DNA of 5,153 nt from the NCBI GenBank assembly GCA_902795835.1, contig CADBNA010000366.1, positions 1-5,153 on the forward strand, given 5' to 3'. A program made the position numbers and the translations under genes. Shown here one piece after another: positions 1 through 5,153 of this stretch. Source of the stretch: an uncultured Lachnospiraceae bacterium (GTDB lineage: Bacteria > Bacillota_A > Clostridia > Lachnospirales > Lachnospiraceae). How positions within the stretch are numbered: the stretch's first letter is position 1; each line of letters begins with the position of its first letter. A model generated the notes under the pieces. That model was not told where the DNA came from and ran no database searches. It saw only the letters and a list, made by a program, of their open reading frames with translations.

Positions 1-63
1 CCGCCGCATTACGCAGAAGGGCCGCCGCATTACGCAGGAAAGGCCGCTGTCCACCGTACAGGA
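1..63 (+). repeat. Left tandem array of about 22-bp units
   Basis: Three consecutive units share the start GGCCGCCGCATTACGCAG or a variant: a partial unit at 1-19, a full unit at 20-41 and a diverged unit at 42-63. The first spacing is 21 and the next 22. These units make up the left arm of the large palindrome. The first unit lacks its first two bases because of the window edge, so more units may lie to the left. Confidence 0.75.
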
Positions 64-95
64 CGCCCATATATCTTCTGAAGGAAACCTTCGCA

Positions 96-158
96 GCCGC
101 CGGCACTTAGCGAAAACAAGTGCGTAAGCACGTCGTTTGAGCTTAGTACCGCTGCGGC
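96..158. other. Central hairpin of the palindrome
   Basis: GCCGCCGGCACTTAGC at 96-111 pairs imperfectly with 141-158, with a 2-nt bulge. Between them, GTGC at 120-123 and GCAC at 128-131 pair around a GTAA loop at 124-127. This is the tip of the larger stem. The central part is asymmetric by about 12 nt relative to the outer arms, so one side has gained or lost bases. Confidence 0.6.
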
Positions 159-200
159 GAGAAAGAGCGCAAGCGTTTTCCGAAAGAATATATATGGGCG

Positions 201-266
201 TCCTGTACGATGGGCGGCGGCCACGTTTGCATAGTGCGGCAGCCCCTCTTACGTAATGCGGCAGCC
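201..266 (-). repeat. Right tandem array of 22-bp units, mirror of the left array
   Basis: On the minus strand three exact 22-nt units follow each other: 266-245 (starts GGCTGCCGCATTACG), 244-223 (starts GGCTGCCGCACTATG) and 222-201 (starts GGCCGCCGCCCATCG). Each faces its partner in the left array at the same distance from the centre. Bases 267-302, between this array and the deoB stop, show no recognisable feature. Confidence 0.75.
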
Positions 267-302
267 ACATTCATGTCCCGGTACATTTCCTGATGCAATT
301 CC

Positions 303-1502
303 CTACCGCAGATGATCCAGCACGGATTTCCCGATGGTCCCTTCCGGCATTGACAGCTGGAATACATCGCAGACGGTGGCGCCCACCGTGCCGAAAGAAC
401 TCTGCTCGGACAGCCCTCCGCCGCCGGCAAAGGAGGCGGAATATGCCAGAAACGGCACTTTTTCCCTTGTGTGATCCGTCCCCGTCCAGGTGGGATCATT
501 CCCGTGATCGGCAGTAATGATCAGGAGATCATCCTTTTTCAGAACCTCCAGCAGCTGGCCGAGTTTTTCATCAAATCTCTCGATTTCGCCCGCATATCCT
601 TCCGGATTTCTCCGGTGCCCCCAGAGCGCATCAAAATCTACCAGATTGACAAAGCACAGTCCCTGCCAGTCTGTCCGCAGGGCGATCTCTATAGTCTGCT
701 CCATCCCGTGTACAGAGCTGTCCGAATGCAGGGATTCTGTTATGCCCTCTCCGGCGAAGATATCATGAATCTTTCCCACCGCAATCACATCCAGTCCGGC
801 TTCCTGCAACGCGTTCATGGCTGTAGGCCCGGAGGGTTTTACGGCATAATCTCTTCGGTTGGCGGTTCTGCGGAATTCTCCCTTCTTCATGCCGACATAC
901 GGTCTGGCGATCACGCGGCCCACTTTCCACTCATCGCGCATAGTCAGCTCTCTGGCAATCTCACAGCAGCGATACAGATTCTGCAGGTCAAAGGTCTCCT
1001 CCTGGCCGCAGATCTGGAGAACAGAATCCGCAGAGGTATAGACGATCATCTTCCCGTCCCGGATCTCTTCTTCTCCCAGCTCTTCTATAATTTTTGTTCC
1101 GCTCTCAGCGCGGTTGCCGATCACCTTTTTCCCGCACCGGCGTTCCAGTTCCGCTATCAGTTCAGGCGGAAATCCGGTATCCGTAAAGGTTATAAACGGC
1201 TTCTCCGTGCGAAGCCCCATGAGTTCCCAGTGTCCGGTAAGTGTATCCTTTCCGGCGCTGGCCTCCCGCATGGCGCAGTACCAGGCCGAGGGGGCTTCCT
1301 GCGGTGCGGCATGCCTGAGAGCCTTGAGATTGCCGATGCCCAGTTTCTCCAGATTTGGGATGCGCAGAGAATCCACCGTCTGGTCAATATGGCCCAGCGT
1401 ATCCGACCCTTCATCACCAAAAAGCGCTGCGTCCGGCCCGTCTCCGATCCCCACAGAATCGCAGACAATGACAAACACTCTTCTGAACCTGTTCTCCTTC
1501 AC
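303..1502 (-). CDS. deoB: Phosphopentomutase
   Basis: Cytosolic metalloenzyme of the alkaline phosphatase superfamily that interconverts (deoxy)ribose-1-phosphate and (deoxy)ribose-5-phosphate, linking nucleoside phosphorolysis to central metabolism. Family motifs are all present. Counting from the start given here, they are the N-terminal metal-site Asp15 in [12 protein letters not shown], the DTLTGHWE loop near residues 86-93 with the phosphoryl-carrying threonine, Asp291 and His296 in [10 protein letters not shown], Asp332-His333 in TADHGND, and His344 in TDHTRE. The spacing of the last five matches known bacterial enzymes. At 399 residues it has the family's normal length. A GTG three codons upstream (1511) keeps the frame but overlaps the GGAGG sequence; the GTG at 1502 sits 8 nt after it and is preferred. 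It is the last gene of the minus-strand run, with the long palindrome just beyond its stop. Confidence 0.95.
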   Translation of the reverse strand: MKENRFRRVFVIVCDSVGIGDGPDAALFGDEGSDTLGHIDQTVDSLRIPNLEKLGIGNLKALRHAAPQEAPSAWYCAMREASAGKDTLTGHWELMGLRTEKPFITFTDTGFPPELIAELERRCGKKVIGNRAESGTKIIEELGEEEIRDGKMIVYTSADSVLQICGQEETFDLQNLYRCCEIARELTMRDEWKVGRVIARPYVGMKKGEFRRTANRRDYAVKPSGPTAMNALQEAGLDVIAVGKIHDIFAGEGITESLHSDSSVHGMEQTIEIALRTDWQGLCFVNLVDFDALWGHRRNPEGYAGEIERFDEKLGQLLEVLKKDDLLIITADHGNDPTWTGTDHTREKVPFLAYSASFAGGGGLSEQSSFGTVGATVCDVFQLSMPEGTIGKSVLDHLR

Positions 1503-1510
1503 AGTCTTCA

Positions 1511-1517
1511 CCTCCCT
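1511..1517 (-). promoter_or_regulatory. Ribosome binding site that decides the deoB start
   Basis: AGGGAGG on the minus strand, 8 nt upstream of the GTG at 1502. The alternative GTG at 1511-1509 uses bases of this same site and could not be served by it. Confidence 0.7.
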
Positions 1518-1536
1518 TTTGCCATCACTGTGAGTG

Positions 1537-1559
1537 TTTTCCGGGTGTTTTCCCGAAAA
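1537..1559. other. Small hairpin in the glycosylase-deoB gap
   Basis: TTTTCCGGG at 1537-1545 pairs with CCCGAAAA at 1552-1559 across a 6-nt loop, with one bulged C. No T-run follows in the minus-strand direction, so it is not a standard intrinsic terminator. It could be a processing or attenuation element, or chance. The rest of the gap (1518-1596) shows nothing else. Confidence 0.3.
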
Positions 1560-1596
1560 TATAAACCTGGTGCCGGATACTGCCGTTTCTGTCCGT

Positions 1597-2091
1597 TCAT
1601 ACCAGTTCCCGGAGAATTACGGACCAGGCTTCTTCCAGTCTGTCCATATTCCAGGCTGCATTAGCCGGAGACGTAGACGGCAGAAGCACTGCCTCTCTCC
1701 CTGTCTGCGGCAGGCAGTACTTCATGTATATTTCATGGGATTTTCTTCCGTTTGTGTAAATCTGCCGGATATCGGCCGTCTCCAGAATCGGGGAAAAATC
1801 ATTCGGCTCCACATTCCGGATGGAACTGTCGCTGGAGCCCTCAATATCGCAGGCATGAATGGAATCCCAGGCTGCAATATGATGCCTGCGAAGCAGCGCG
1901 GCCTTTTCTGCAATGTCCACGGGGACTTCTTCATGAAACAGCCGGGCCATCAGCCTCCAGAACCGGTTCTGCGGATGACCGTAGAAAAACCTGCTTTCTC
2001 TGGATTTTACAGAGGGAAAGCTCCCCAGGATCAGAATCCGGGAGTCCGTGTCGTAAAAAGCCGGAATAGGATGAATAATCCGTGTGCGCAT
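1597..2091 (-). CDS. DNA-deoxyinosine (hypoxanthine) glycosylase, UDG superfamily family 6
   Basis: Base-excision repair enzyme expected to cut hypoxanthine, the product of adenine deamination, from DNA. The fold is that of the uracil-DNA glycosylase superfamily. The first motif region is [18 protein letters not shown] followed by QNRFW (residues 23-45), where Asn42 is the likely key active-site residue of this family. A middle block begins [17 protein letters not shown] (from residue 75). The substrate-loop motif LPSTSPANA (137-145) takes the place of the HPSP-type loop of other UDGs. At 164 residues it is a normal, complete member. ATG at 2091 has a good GGAGG site 7 nt upstream, and this gene follows the Nudix gene by only 26 nt, so co-transcription is likely. 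Mug-like (family 2) enzymes are the alternative, but the GHPxNxFW and STSPANA motifs favour family 6. Confidence 0.88.
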   Translation of the reverse strand: MRTRIIHPIPAFYDTDSRILILGSFPSVKSRESRFFYGHPQNRFWRLMARLFHEEVPVDIAEKAALLRRHHIAAWDSIHACDIEGSSDSSIRNVEPNDFSPILETADIRQIYTNGRKSHEIYMKYCLPQTGREAVLLPSTSPANAAWNMDRLEEAWSVILRELV

Positions 2092-2114
2092 CTAAATTCC
2101 TCCGGTATATTTCC

Positions 2115-2152
2115 GTTTTATTCCGCATGTCTCGCTTTATTCCGCGTATCTC
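2115..2152 (-). repeat. Adjacent 19-bp direct duplication at the 3' end of the Nudix gene
   Basis: Bases 2115-2133 and 2134-2152 are two abutting copies; on the minus strand each starts GAGATACGCGG or GAGACATGCGG and ends GGAATAAAAC or GGAATAAAGC. They differ at 3 positions, all transitions. Because 19 is not a multiple of three, the second copy is read in another frame. The Nudix stop codon TAA (2120-2118) is inside the second transcribed copy, while the same bases in the first copy are read as Asn-Lys. Confidence 0.8.
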
Positions 2153-2918
2153 TTTTTTCCCGCTGTCCGGTTCCTGTTTTTCCCACTGTTCCGTTCCGGT
2201 TTTCACTGCTATGCGGTTCCGGTTTTCCTGCTGTGCCGTCCTGTTTTTCCCGCTGTTCCGTTCCTGTTTTCACTCTGTACAGCCTGCTCGGCCGGTGCGC
2301 ATCCCCGGAAGTTGTGTATTCTGTCTCCTCGGTCATCACCGCCATTTTCTTCCTGAAATTCGCCTTATACAGGCTCTTCCCGAGTAGGATTTCATAGATC
2401 TTCTGAAGCTGCGGCAGTGTAAACAGTTCCGGAACCAGGTGAAAAGCAATGTCAGTATATTCGACTTTATTGGCCAGACGCCATCTCGCATAAGCGAGAA
2501 TCTTCTTGTGGTCAAATGCAAGTTCTTTTTCAGATGCCAGCAATTCTTCCACATCGGCCAGTACGGCCGCACGCGTTCTCTGTCCTGCCCTGAACTGCAG
2601 TTCCTCCACCGGAACGAGTGCCATGTAGGCAACCGAAAGAATCCGCATCCTCGGATCGCGGTCAACATCAGAAAATGTATAGAGCTGTTCAAAATAAATA
2701 TTATTCAATCCGGTCTCTTCGGCAATGCCGCGTGCCGCCGCTTCGTCCAGGGTCTCCTTCATGCCGACGAATACTCCGGGGAATGCCAGATATCCGGCAA
2801 AAGGGTCTTCGCTCCTCTCAACCAGGAGAATCTTTAACCGGTCATCTTCTGCGGTAAATACCAGCAGGTCCACCGCAACCGACAGTTTTTCATATTGGGA
2901 TGCATCGTATCCTTCCAT
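2118..2918 (-). CDS. NrtR-like regulator: degenerate Nudix domain plus winged-helix domain
   Basis: Residues 10-135 form a Nudix domain. The Nudix box spans about residues 48-71: E55, R63, E67, E68, G70 and L71 are present, but the second conserved Gly is V49 and the Glu after Arg is G64, which removes one expected metal ligand. Residues 136-217 match the C-terminal winged helix of NrtR-type regulators: FDHKKILAYARWRLANKVEY, then FTLPQLQKIYEILLGKSL, then NFRKK and HRPSRLYRV. NrtR proteins bind ADP-ribose-type nucleotides and repress NAD-metabolism operons, so a DNA-binding sensor role is more likely than plain hydrolysis; residual hydrolase activity remains possible. The last 50 or so residues are a low-complexity Gly/Thr/Lys/Glu tail encoded by DNA repeats and are absent from typical family members. 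ATG at 2918 is kept because the domain needs it, although only a weak purine-rich site (AAGAAAGAGA) precedes it. It lies 57 nt after the NAD-kinase-like gene. Confidence 0.82.
   Translation of the reverse strand: MEGYDASQYEKLSVAVDLLVFTAEDDRLKILLVERSEDPFAGYLAFPGVFVGMKETLDEAAARGIAEETGLNNIYFEQLYTFSDVDRDPRMRILSVAYMALVPVEELQFRAGQRTRAAVLADVEELLASEKELAFDHKKILAYARWRLANKVEYTDIAFHLVPELFTLPQLQKIYEILLGKSLYKANFRKKMAVMTEETEYTTSGDAHRPSRLYRVKTGTEQREKQDGTAGKPEPHSSENRNGTVGKTGTGQREKRDTRNKARHAE
2154..2280 (-). repeat. Tandem array of about 23-bp repeats inside the Nudix gene 3' end
   Basis: Five full units and one partial unit are visible: 2154-2176, 2177-2199, 2200-2222, 2223-2243 (21 nt), 2244-2266 and 2267-2280. 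On the plus strand each begins TTTTT or TTTTC and ends near TTCCTG or TTCCGG. The first and fifth units differ by only one or two bases. The array encodes about residues 214-256 of the Nudix protein. The 23-nt period breaks the reading frame at every unit, which is why the protein repeats look irregular. Confidence 0.85.
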
Positions 2919-2941
2919 AAACCGGTCTCTTTCTTATCAGG

Positions 2942-2969
2942 CGCTGCATATCAGCGGCCCGGTATATAC
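2942..2969. promoter_or_regulatory. Possible operator or hairpin in the 57-bp gap before the Nudix gene
   Basis: CGCTG at 2942-2946 and CAGCG at 2952-2956 form a 5-bp hairpin with a 5-nt loop, and a perfect 8-bp palindrome GTATATAC lies at 2962-2969. Either could be a regulator site or mRNA structure. I see no good -35/-10 pair, so an internal promoter is not supported. Confidence 0.2.
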
Positions 2970-2975
2970 TTTTTC

Positions 2976-3905
2976 TTATGCTGCAACCAGGTGTCCGTGC
3001 CGGTCCGCAACCTGAACCGTGAGTTCCATACCTGCATTGAATTCTATTGCATCCTCCGGAACGCCGTCCGAAAACACCACGCCGTCTTCAGGCATCTGTG
3101 AAAAAAGGACCAGCGGTTCGTCAGCCCGCAGCCTTCCGAAAACGAGTTCCGCCCCTGTACATTTGCTGGGATAAGGTTCTCTCACCTGATACAAAAGCAC
3201 ATCGCTGTCCCATGGGTTTCTGACATCAGGAACGGAGGGCAGACCAAAGGCTCTGGCCATTCCGCTGAATTCCGCCATCACCGACTTGTGCCAGCCGGTC
3301 ATCCCCAGTCCGGTTGAGATGATCACGCCGGAGGATGACTGATTTTCAGTAAATCCATTATAACATATCTGATACCTTGCGGATGTATGATTGTTTATTC
3401 CGACAAAGAAATCATTGACCGCATACATTGTCTGGCCATCCTTTGTCCGGGCCATTCCCATGGTAATGGTTTTTTCTGTATGATTTCCGGCAATCACCAT
3501 GGGGATCACCCTTTCCATATCGCCCGGCTCAAAGTTGAGCAGATTCCCCTCCCATCTCGCAGTATCGGAGTTCACACCGATCAGCGGCTGCCCTTCCAGA
3601 TACTTCATCACATTAGCTGCCAGACCGTCCCGGCCGATGGTAATCACAATATCCTCTTTTCCGAAGATCATATTGGGAATATAGCTTTTTTCGATCACCT
3701 GCACCCTGGCGAATTTCATTGCGGTATTCCGCACCTGTGAAATGGCTGAGCAATACTGCTCATGTTCCCTGACATAGTCGCTGAAATCAGCGCCCAGATG
3801 TTCGATATAGAACCTCGCCTGTTCGAAGGTATTGTACCGCTGTTTCAGACTTTCCAGCGGGGTGATGCTTCTGACAATAATGATTTTGTTCATCCCTCTG
3901 TCCAT
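2976..3905 (-). CDS. Divergent NAD kinase-fold protein, NADK2-like
   Basis: Member of the NAD kinase / diacylglycerol kinase fold. Landmarks in order: GRDGL at 91-95 in place of the canonical GGDGT, with the catalytic-position Asp93 kept; IGVNSD at 109-114 (usually GxNxG); AVNDFFVG at 162-169 in place of the ALNE motif; SSGVIISTGLGMTGW at 191-205 for the glycine-rich STPTGSTAY-type loop; and FSDGV at 278-282 near the usual DGQ. IGVNSD followed by WEGNLL, SARYQI, and SSG before the STG loop recall the mitochondrial NADK2 branch more than classic bacterial NadK. Such proteins are often labelled 'sugar kinase'. The substrate cannot be fixed from sequence: NAD, NADH or another nucleotide are possible, and the altered GGDGT could mean changed or weak activity. 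At 309 residues it appears complete. ATG at 3905 has GGGAG 8 nt upstream; an in-frame ATG at 3893 is a weaker alternative. It lies between SPFH and NrtR-like genes. Confidence 0.8.
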   Translation of the reverse strand: MDRGMNKIIIVRSITPLESLKQRYNTFEQARFYIEHLGADFSDYVREHEQYCSAISQVRNTAMKFARVQVIEKSYIPNMIFGKEDIVITIGRDGLAANVMKYLEGQPLIGVNSDTARWEGNLLNFEPGDMERVIPMVIAGNHTEKTITMGMARTKDGQTMYAVNDFFVGINNHTSARYQICYNGFTENQSSSGVIISTGLGMTGWHKSVMAEFSGMARAFGLPSVPDVRNPWDSDVLLYQVREPYPSKCTGAELVFGRLRADEPLVLFSQMPEDGVVFSDGVPEDAIEFNAGMELTVQVADRHGHLVAA

Positions 3906-3913
3906 GACAGGTT

Positions 3914-3993
3914 CTCCCTCTGTATGATTGCATGCCCCTCTCAGTGCTTCGTTTACGTCTATGGCGGGGGCTCCCTCTGCGTGGCTGCGTGCC
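3914..3993 (-). repeat. Diverged 23-bp direct repeat covering the kinase ribosome binding site
   Basis: 3914-3936 and 3971-3993 are direct copies 57 bp apart; the 5 differences are all transitions. Both contain GAGGGAG on the minus strand. The copy at 3914-3936 supplies the Shine-Dalgarno sequence of the NAD-kinase-like gene. Similarity continues past the core: the upstream copy is followed by ...GCCATAGAC where the functional copy has ...GTCATGGAC. The 114-bp gap (3906-4019) holds nothing else I can recognise. Confidence 0.6.
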
Positions 3994-4019
3994 GCCTGAG
4001 GTCCGTTTCTGGCTGCCGG

Positions 4020-5135
4020 TTACTCGCTTCTGCCCACAATAGTTTCCAGAAGATCCGGTGTCATATTCAGCATTCCGATCTTCCCGGCATTCTCGCCGAG
4101 TTCCAGGAAAGCCTTGGCCATAAGGGACTTCGGATCCATATTGGCCAGCGCGCAGGCCTCAACCAGGGCAACATTGGCATTTTCGCAGGCCTTCATCATG
4201 GCAGCAGCGGCAAATGCCTTTTCCTCAGCCCGTTTCTTATTGTTTTCCACCTCGAGATCCACAAAATCCCGGTTCCTTTCTTCGAGTTTGATCTTCTCTT
4301 CCAGCTCTGTCTGCAGAATCCTGACCCGCTGCTCTTTTTCCCGCTTCTCCAGTTTCAGTTCGCTTTCCAGAACCTTTTCCCTGATCTCCTGTTCCTTTTC
4401 TTTCTTTTCCATCTCCATATCAAGTTCGGCCTGCAGAATCTTCTTCCTGATCTCCTGCTCCTTCTCTTTCTTTTCCTTTTCCTTCTCTGCTACTCTGATC
4501 TCGGTATTCAGCTCATTCTCACGGATCAGCCGTTCCTGCTCTATGGCGGCGTTTCTCCTCTTATAAACAGCGTCATCCTGATTCTGTAAGATCTGCTCCC
4601 GCGCAGCGGCTTCCAGGGCCCTGCGCGTCTCGGGCCTTGCAGTGATGCCGAGAATATTGACCGCCAGGATCCGTACCCCCAGTGCGGTAATCGTATCGTC
4701 GTCGCATAAGTTCTCTGCGATCAGTACCGCCATCTCGTCCGCAATTTTGAGAAGGCTCCGAATTTCCCTTTTGCCGGTCTCCTTGATTACGGCGGATTTA
4801 ATTGCGTTGTTGATACGCCGACTGAACAAATTCAGTGCCTCCGTCCTGTTCTGGGCATAATTTCCGGTATAAGTGAAATCTGCCATTTTCACTGCTTTCT
4901 CAAAATCTTCGATCACATATGTCACAGCGCCCTGCACACAGACCGTCTGATAATCCGCCGTAACCAGCTCGTCAAAGGCGAACGATCCGTCAAAAGCAAC
5001 AGCAGGCACGGCCAGCACATTTGTTGCAAGGCTGTTGTAGAAAAGGGATAGTCCGAGTCCTTCTTTTACACATTGTCCGTTTTTAATCACTCTCACATAT
5101 TCTGTCGGCTGGAATTTTCTGTAAACAATCGACAT
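4020..5135 (-). CDS. Cytosolic SPFH/band 7 domain protein with long coiled coil
   Basis: SPFH (stomatin/prohibitin/flotillin/HflK) proteins assemble into large rings or scaffolds, usually on membranes. Residues about 4-175 match this domain, with an opening YVRVIKNGQCVKEGLGLS and ...VTADYQTVCVQGAVTYVIED, then the helical EIRSLLKIADEMAVLIAENL segment and LGVRILAVNILGI. Residues about 180-310 are a highly charged Lys/Glu/Gln/Arg coiled coil with an internal repeat of about 22 residues. The C-terminal part (310-371) is an Ala-rich helix (AFAAAAMMKACENANVALVE) and a short end. There is no N-terminal membrane segment or signal peptide, so it is probably soluble or peripherally attached. ATG at 5135 has AAAGGAG 6 nt upstream. 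It is the first visible gene of the run; its promoter, or further upstream genes, lie outside the window. The exact partner or substrate is unknown. Confidence 0.85.
   Translation of the reverse strand: MSIVYRKFQPTEYVRVIKNGQCVKEGLGLSLFYNSLATNVLAVPAVAFDGSFAFDELVTADYQTVCVQGAVTYVIEDFEKAVKMADFTYTGNYAQNRTEALNLFSRRINNAIKSAVIKETGKREIRSLLKIADEMAVLIAENLCDDDTITALGVRILAVNILGITARPETRRALEAAAREQILQNQDDAVYKRRNAAIEQERLIRENELNTEIRVAEKEKEKKEKEQEIRKKILQAELDMEMEKKEKEQEIREKVLESELKLEKREKEQRVRILQTELEEKIKLEERNRDFVDLEVENNKKRAEEKAFAAAAMMKACENANVALVEACALANMDPKSLMAKAFLELGENAGKIGMLNMTPDLLETIVGRSE
4278..4469 (-). repeat. Internal repeat in the SPFH coiled coil
   Basis: Three related protein segments begin at residues 223 (KEKEQEIRKKIL), 245 (KEKEQEIREKVL) and 265 (REKEQRVRIL), so the steps are 22 and 20 residues. 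In DNA, CTGATCTCCTG recurs at 4381 and 4447, exactly 66 bp apart. A 22-residue step equals two hendecads, consistent with an extended, nearly straight helical rod that grew by in-frame duplication. Confidence 0.75.
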
Positions 5136-5140
5136 GGTAA

Positions 5141-5148
5141 TCTCCTTT
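5141..5148 (-). promoter_or_regulatory. Ribosome binding site of the SPFH gene
   Basis: AAAGGAGA on the minus strand, with AGGAG about 6 nt before the ATG at 5135. No promoter is visible because only 18 bases remain to the window edge. Confidence 0.75.
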
Positions 5149-5153
5149 CTGCC

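Larger units (their letters stand above)
1..266. repeat. Long imperfect palindrome downstream of deoB, cut by the left edge
   Basis: Bases 42-74 and 190-222 are inverted copies, 33 nt with 3 mismatches; the core 56-74 / 190-208 is a perfect 19-bp match. Outside this, 20-41 pairs in register with 223-244, and 1-19 with about 247-266, with lower identity. Inside it, 96-111 pairs with 141-158 with a small bulge. The whole block can therefore fold as one giant stem. It contains no credible gene; the open frames through it are by-products of the repeat. It begins about 36 bases after the deoB stop, so it would form the 3' end of that transcript. It is probably a dispersed intergenic repeat or MITE-like element, possibly acting as a terminator or RNA stabiliser. 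The left end is not visible, so target-site duplications cannot be judged. Confidence 0.85.

Noticed and set aside
1..266. CRISPR array
   Set aside because: The 22-bp units abut with no spacers, and the two arrays face each other as an inverted pair.
267..302. Intrinsic terminator right after deoB
   Set aside because: Only a 4-bp stem (ATGT/ACAT) is visible and no T-run follows it; any termination would have to come from the large palindrome.
30..499. Minus-strand open frames at 30-224 and 143-499 through the palindrome
   Set aside because: They are read from the inverted repeat and from another frame of deoB, have no usable ribosome binding site, and encode GC-rich repeat translation. Similar predicted peptides in other genomes would reflect the DNA repeat, not a gene.
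2154..2280. CRISPR-like or iteron-like array in the Nudix tail
   Set aside because: Units are directly adjacent, diverged and inside a coding frame, and there are no unique spacers or replication genes nearby.
471..2397. Long plus-strand open frames at 471-1664 and 1534-2397
   Set aside because: They are antisense to deoB, the glycosylase and the Nudix gene, which have full family motifs on the minus strand. Their composition (many Ser, Arg, Pro, Cys, Phe) is that of shadow frames.
2961..2975. TATATA as a -10 element for the Nudix gene
   Set aside because: No acceptable -35 hexamer lies about 17 bases upstream on the minus strand, and the gene fits the operon.
3971..4032. Resemblance of GGCACGCAGCCACGCAG (minus strand) and GGCTGCCGGTTAC (plus strand, 4011) to the palindrome's 22-bp unit
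   Set aside because: The match needs gaps or covers only about 14 bases in GC-rich sequence; one stretch also includes the SPFH stop codon. Chance is not excluded, so no shared origin is claimed.
3762..4589. Plus-strand frame with runs of Leu and Phe that looks like a membrane protein
   Set aside because: It is the reverse complement of the Lys/Glu-rich SPFH coiled coil, which yields false hydrophobic runs.

Overview
The window reads as chromosomal DNA of a Gram-positive anaerobe of the Clostridia, most likely Lachnospiraceae. This rests on about 50% GC, AGGAG-type ribosome binding sites, deoB and a family 6 hypoxanthine-DNA glycosylase of clostridial type, and a GC-rich palindromic repeat of a kind I associate with that family. 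The taxonomic call is inference; no marker gene is present.

All five genes lie on the minus strand and probably form one operon running from the right edge to the left. In order of transcription they are: (1) a soluble SPFH/band 7 protein with a long charged coiled coil (4020-5135); (2) a divergent NAD-kinase-fold protein resembling the NADK2 branch (2976-3905); (3) a NrtR-like protein, with a degenerate Nudix domain followed by a winged-helix domain (2118-2918); (4) a DNA-deoxyinosine (hypoxanthine) glycosylase (1597-2091); (5) phosphopentomutase DeoB (303-1502). The gaps are 114, 57, 26 and about 94 bases, with no convincing terminator between genes.

The first three genes look like one functional module: an oligomeric SPFH scaffold, an enzyme likely to bind NAD(H) or a related nucleotide, and a Nudix-type sensor/regulator whose relatives control NAD metabolism. 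Genes 4 and 5 share a purine/deoxyribose theme: the glycosylase removes hypoxanthine from DNA, and DeoB handles the (deoxy)ribose-1-phosphate released by nucleoside phosphorolysis. Whether the two halves are linked in function is not shown by the sequence.

Repeats are the other notable content. Positions 1-266 form a very long imperfect palindrome whose arms are built from tandem units of about 22 bp in mirror-image order; it continues past the left edge. The 3' end of the Nudix gene is made of 23-bp tandem repeats that do not keep the reading frame, followed by a 19-bp duplication carrying the stop codon. The SPFH coiled coil has an internal repeat of about 22 residues. The SPFH/NAD-kinase gap contains a diverged duplication of the ribosome-binding region.
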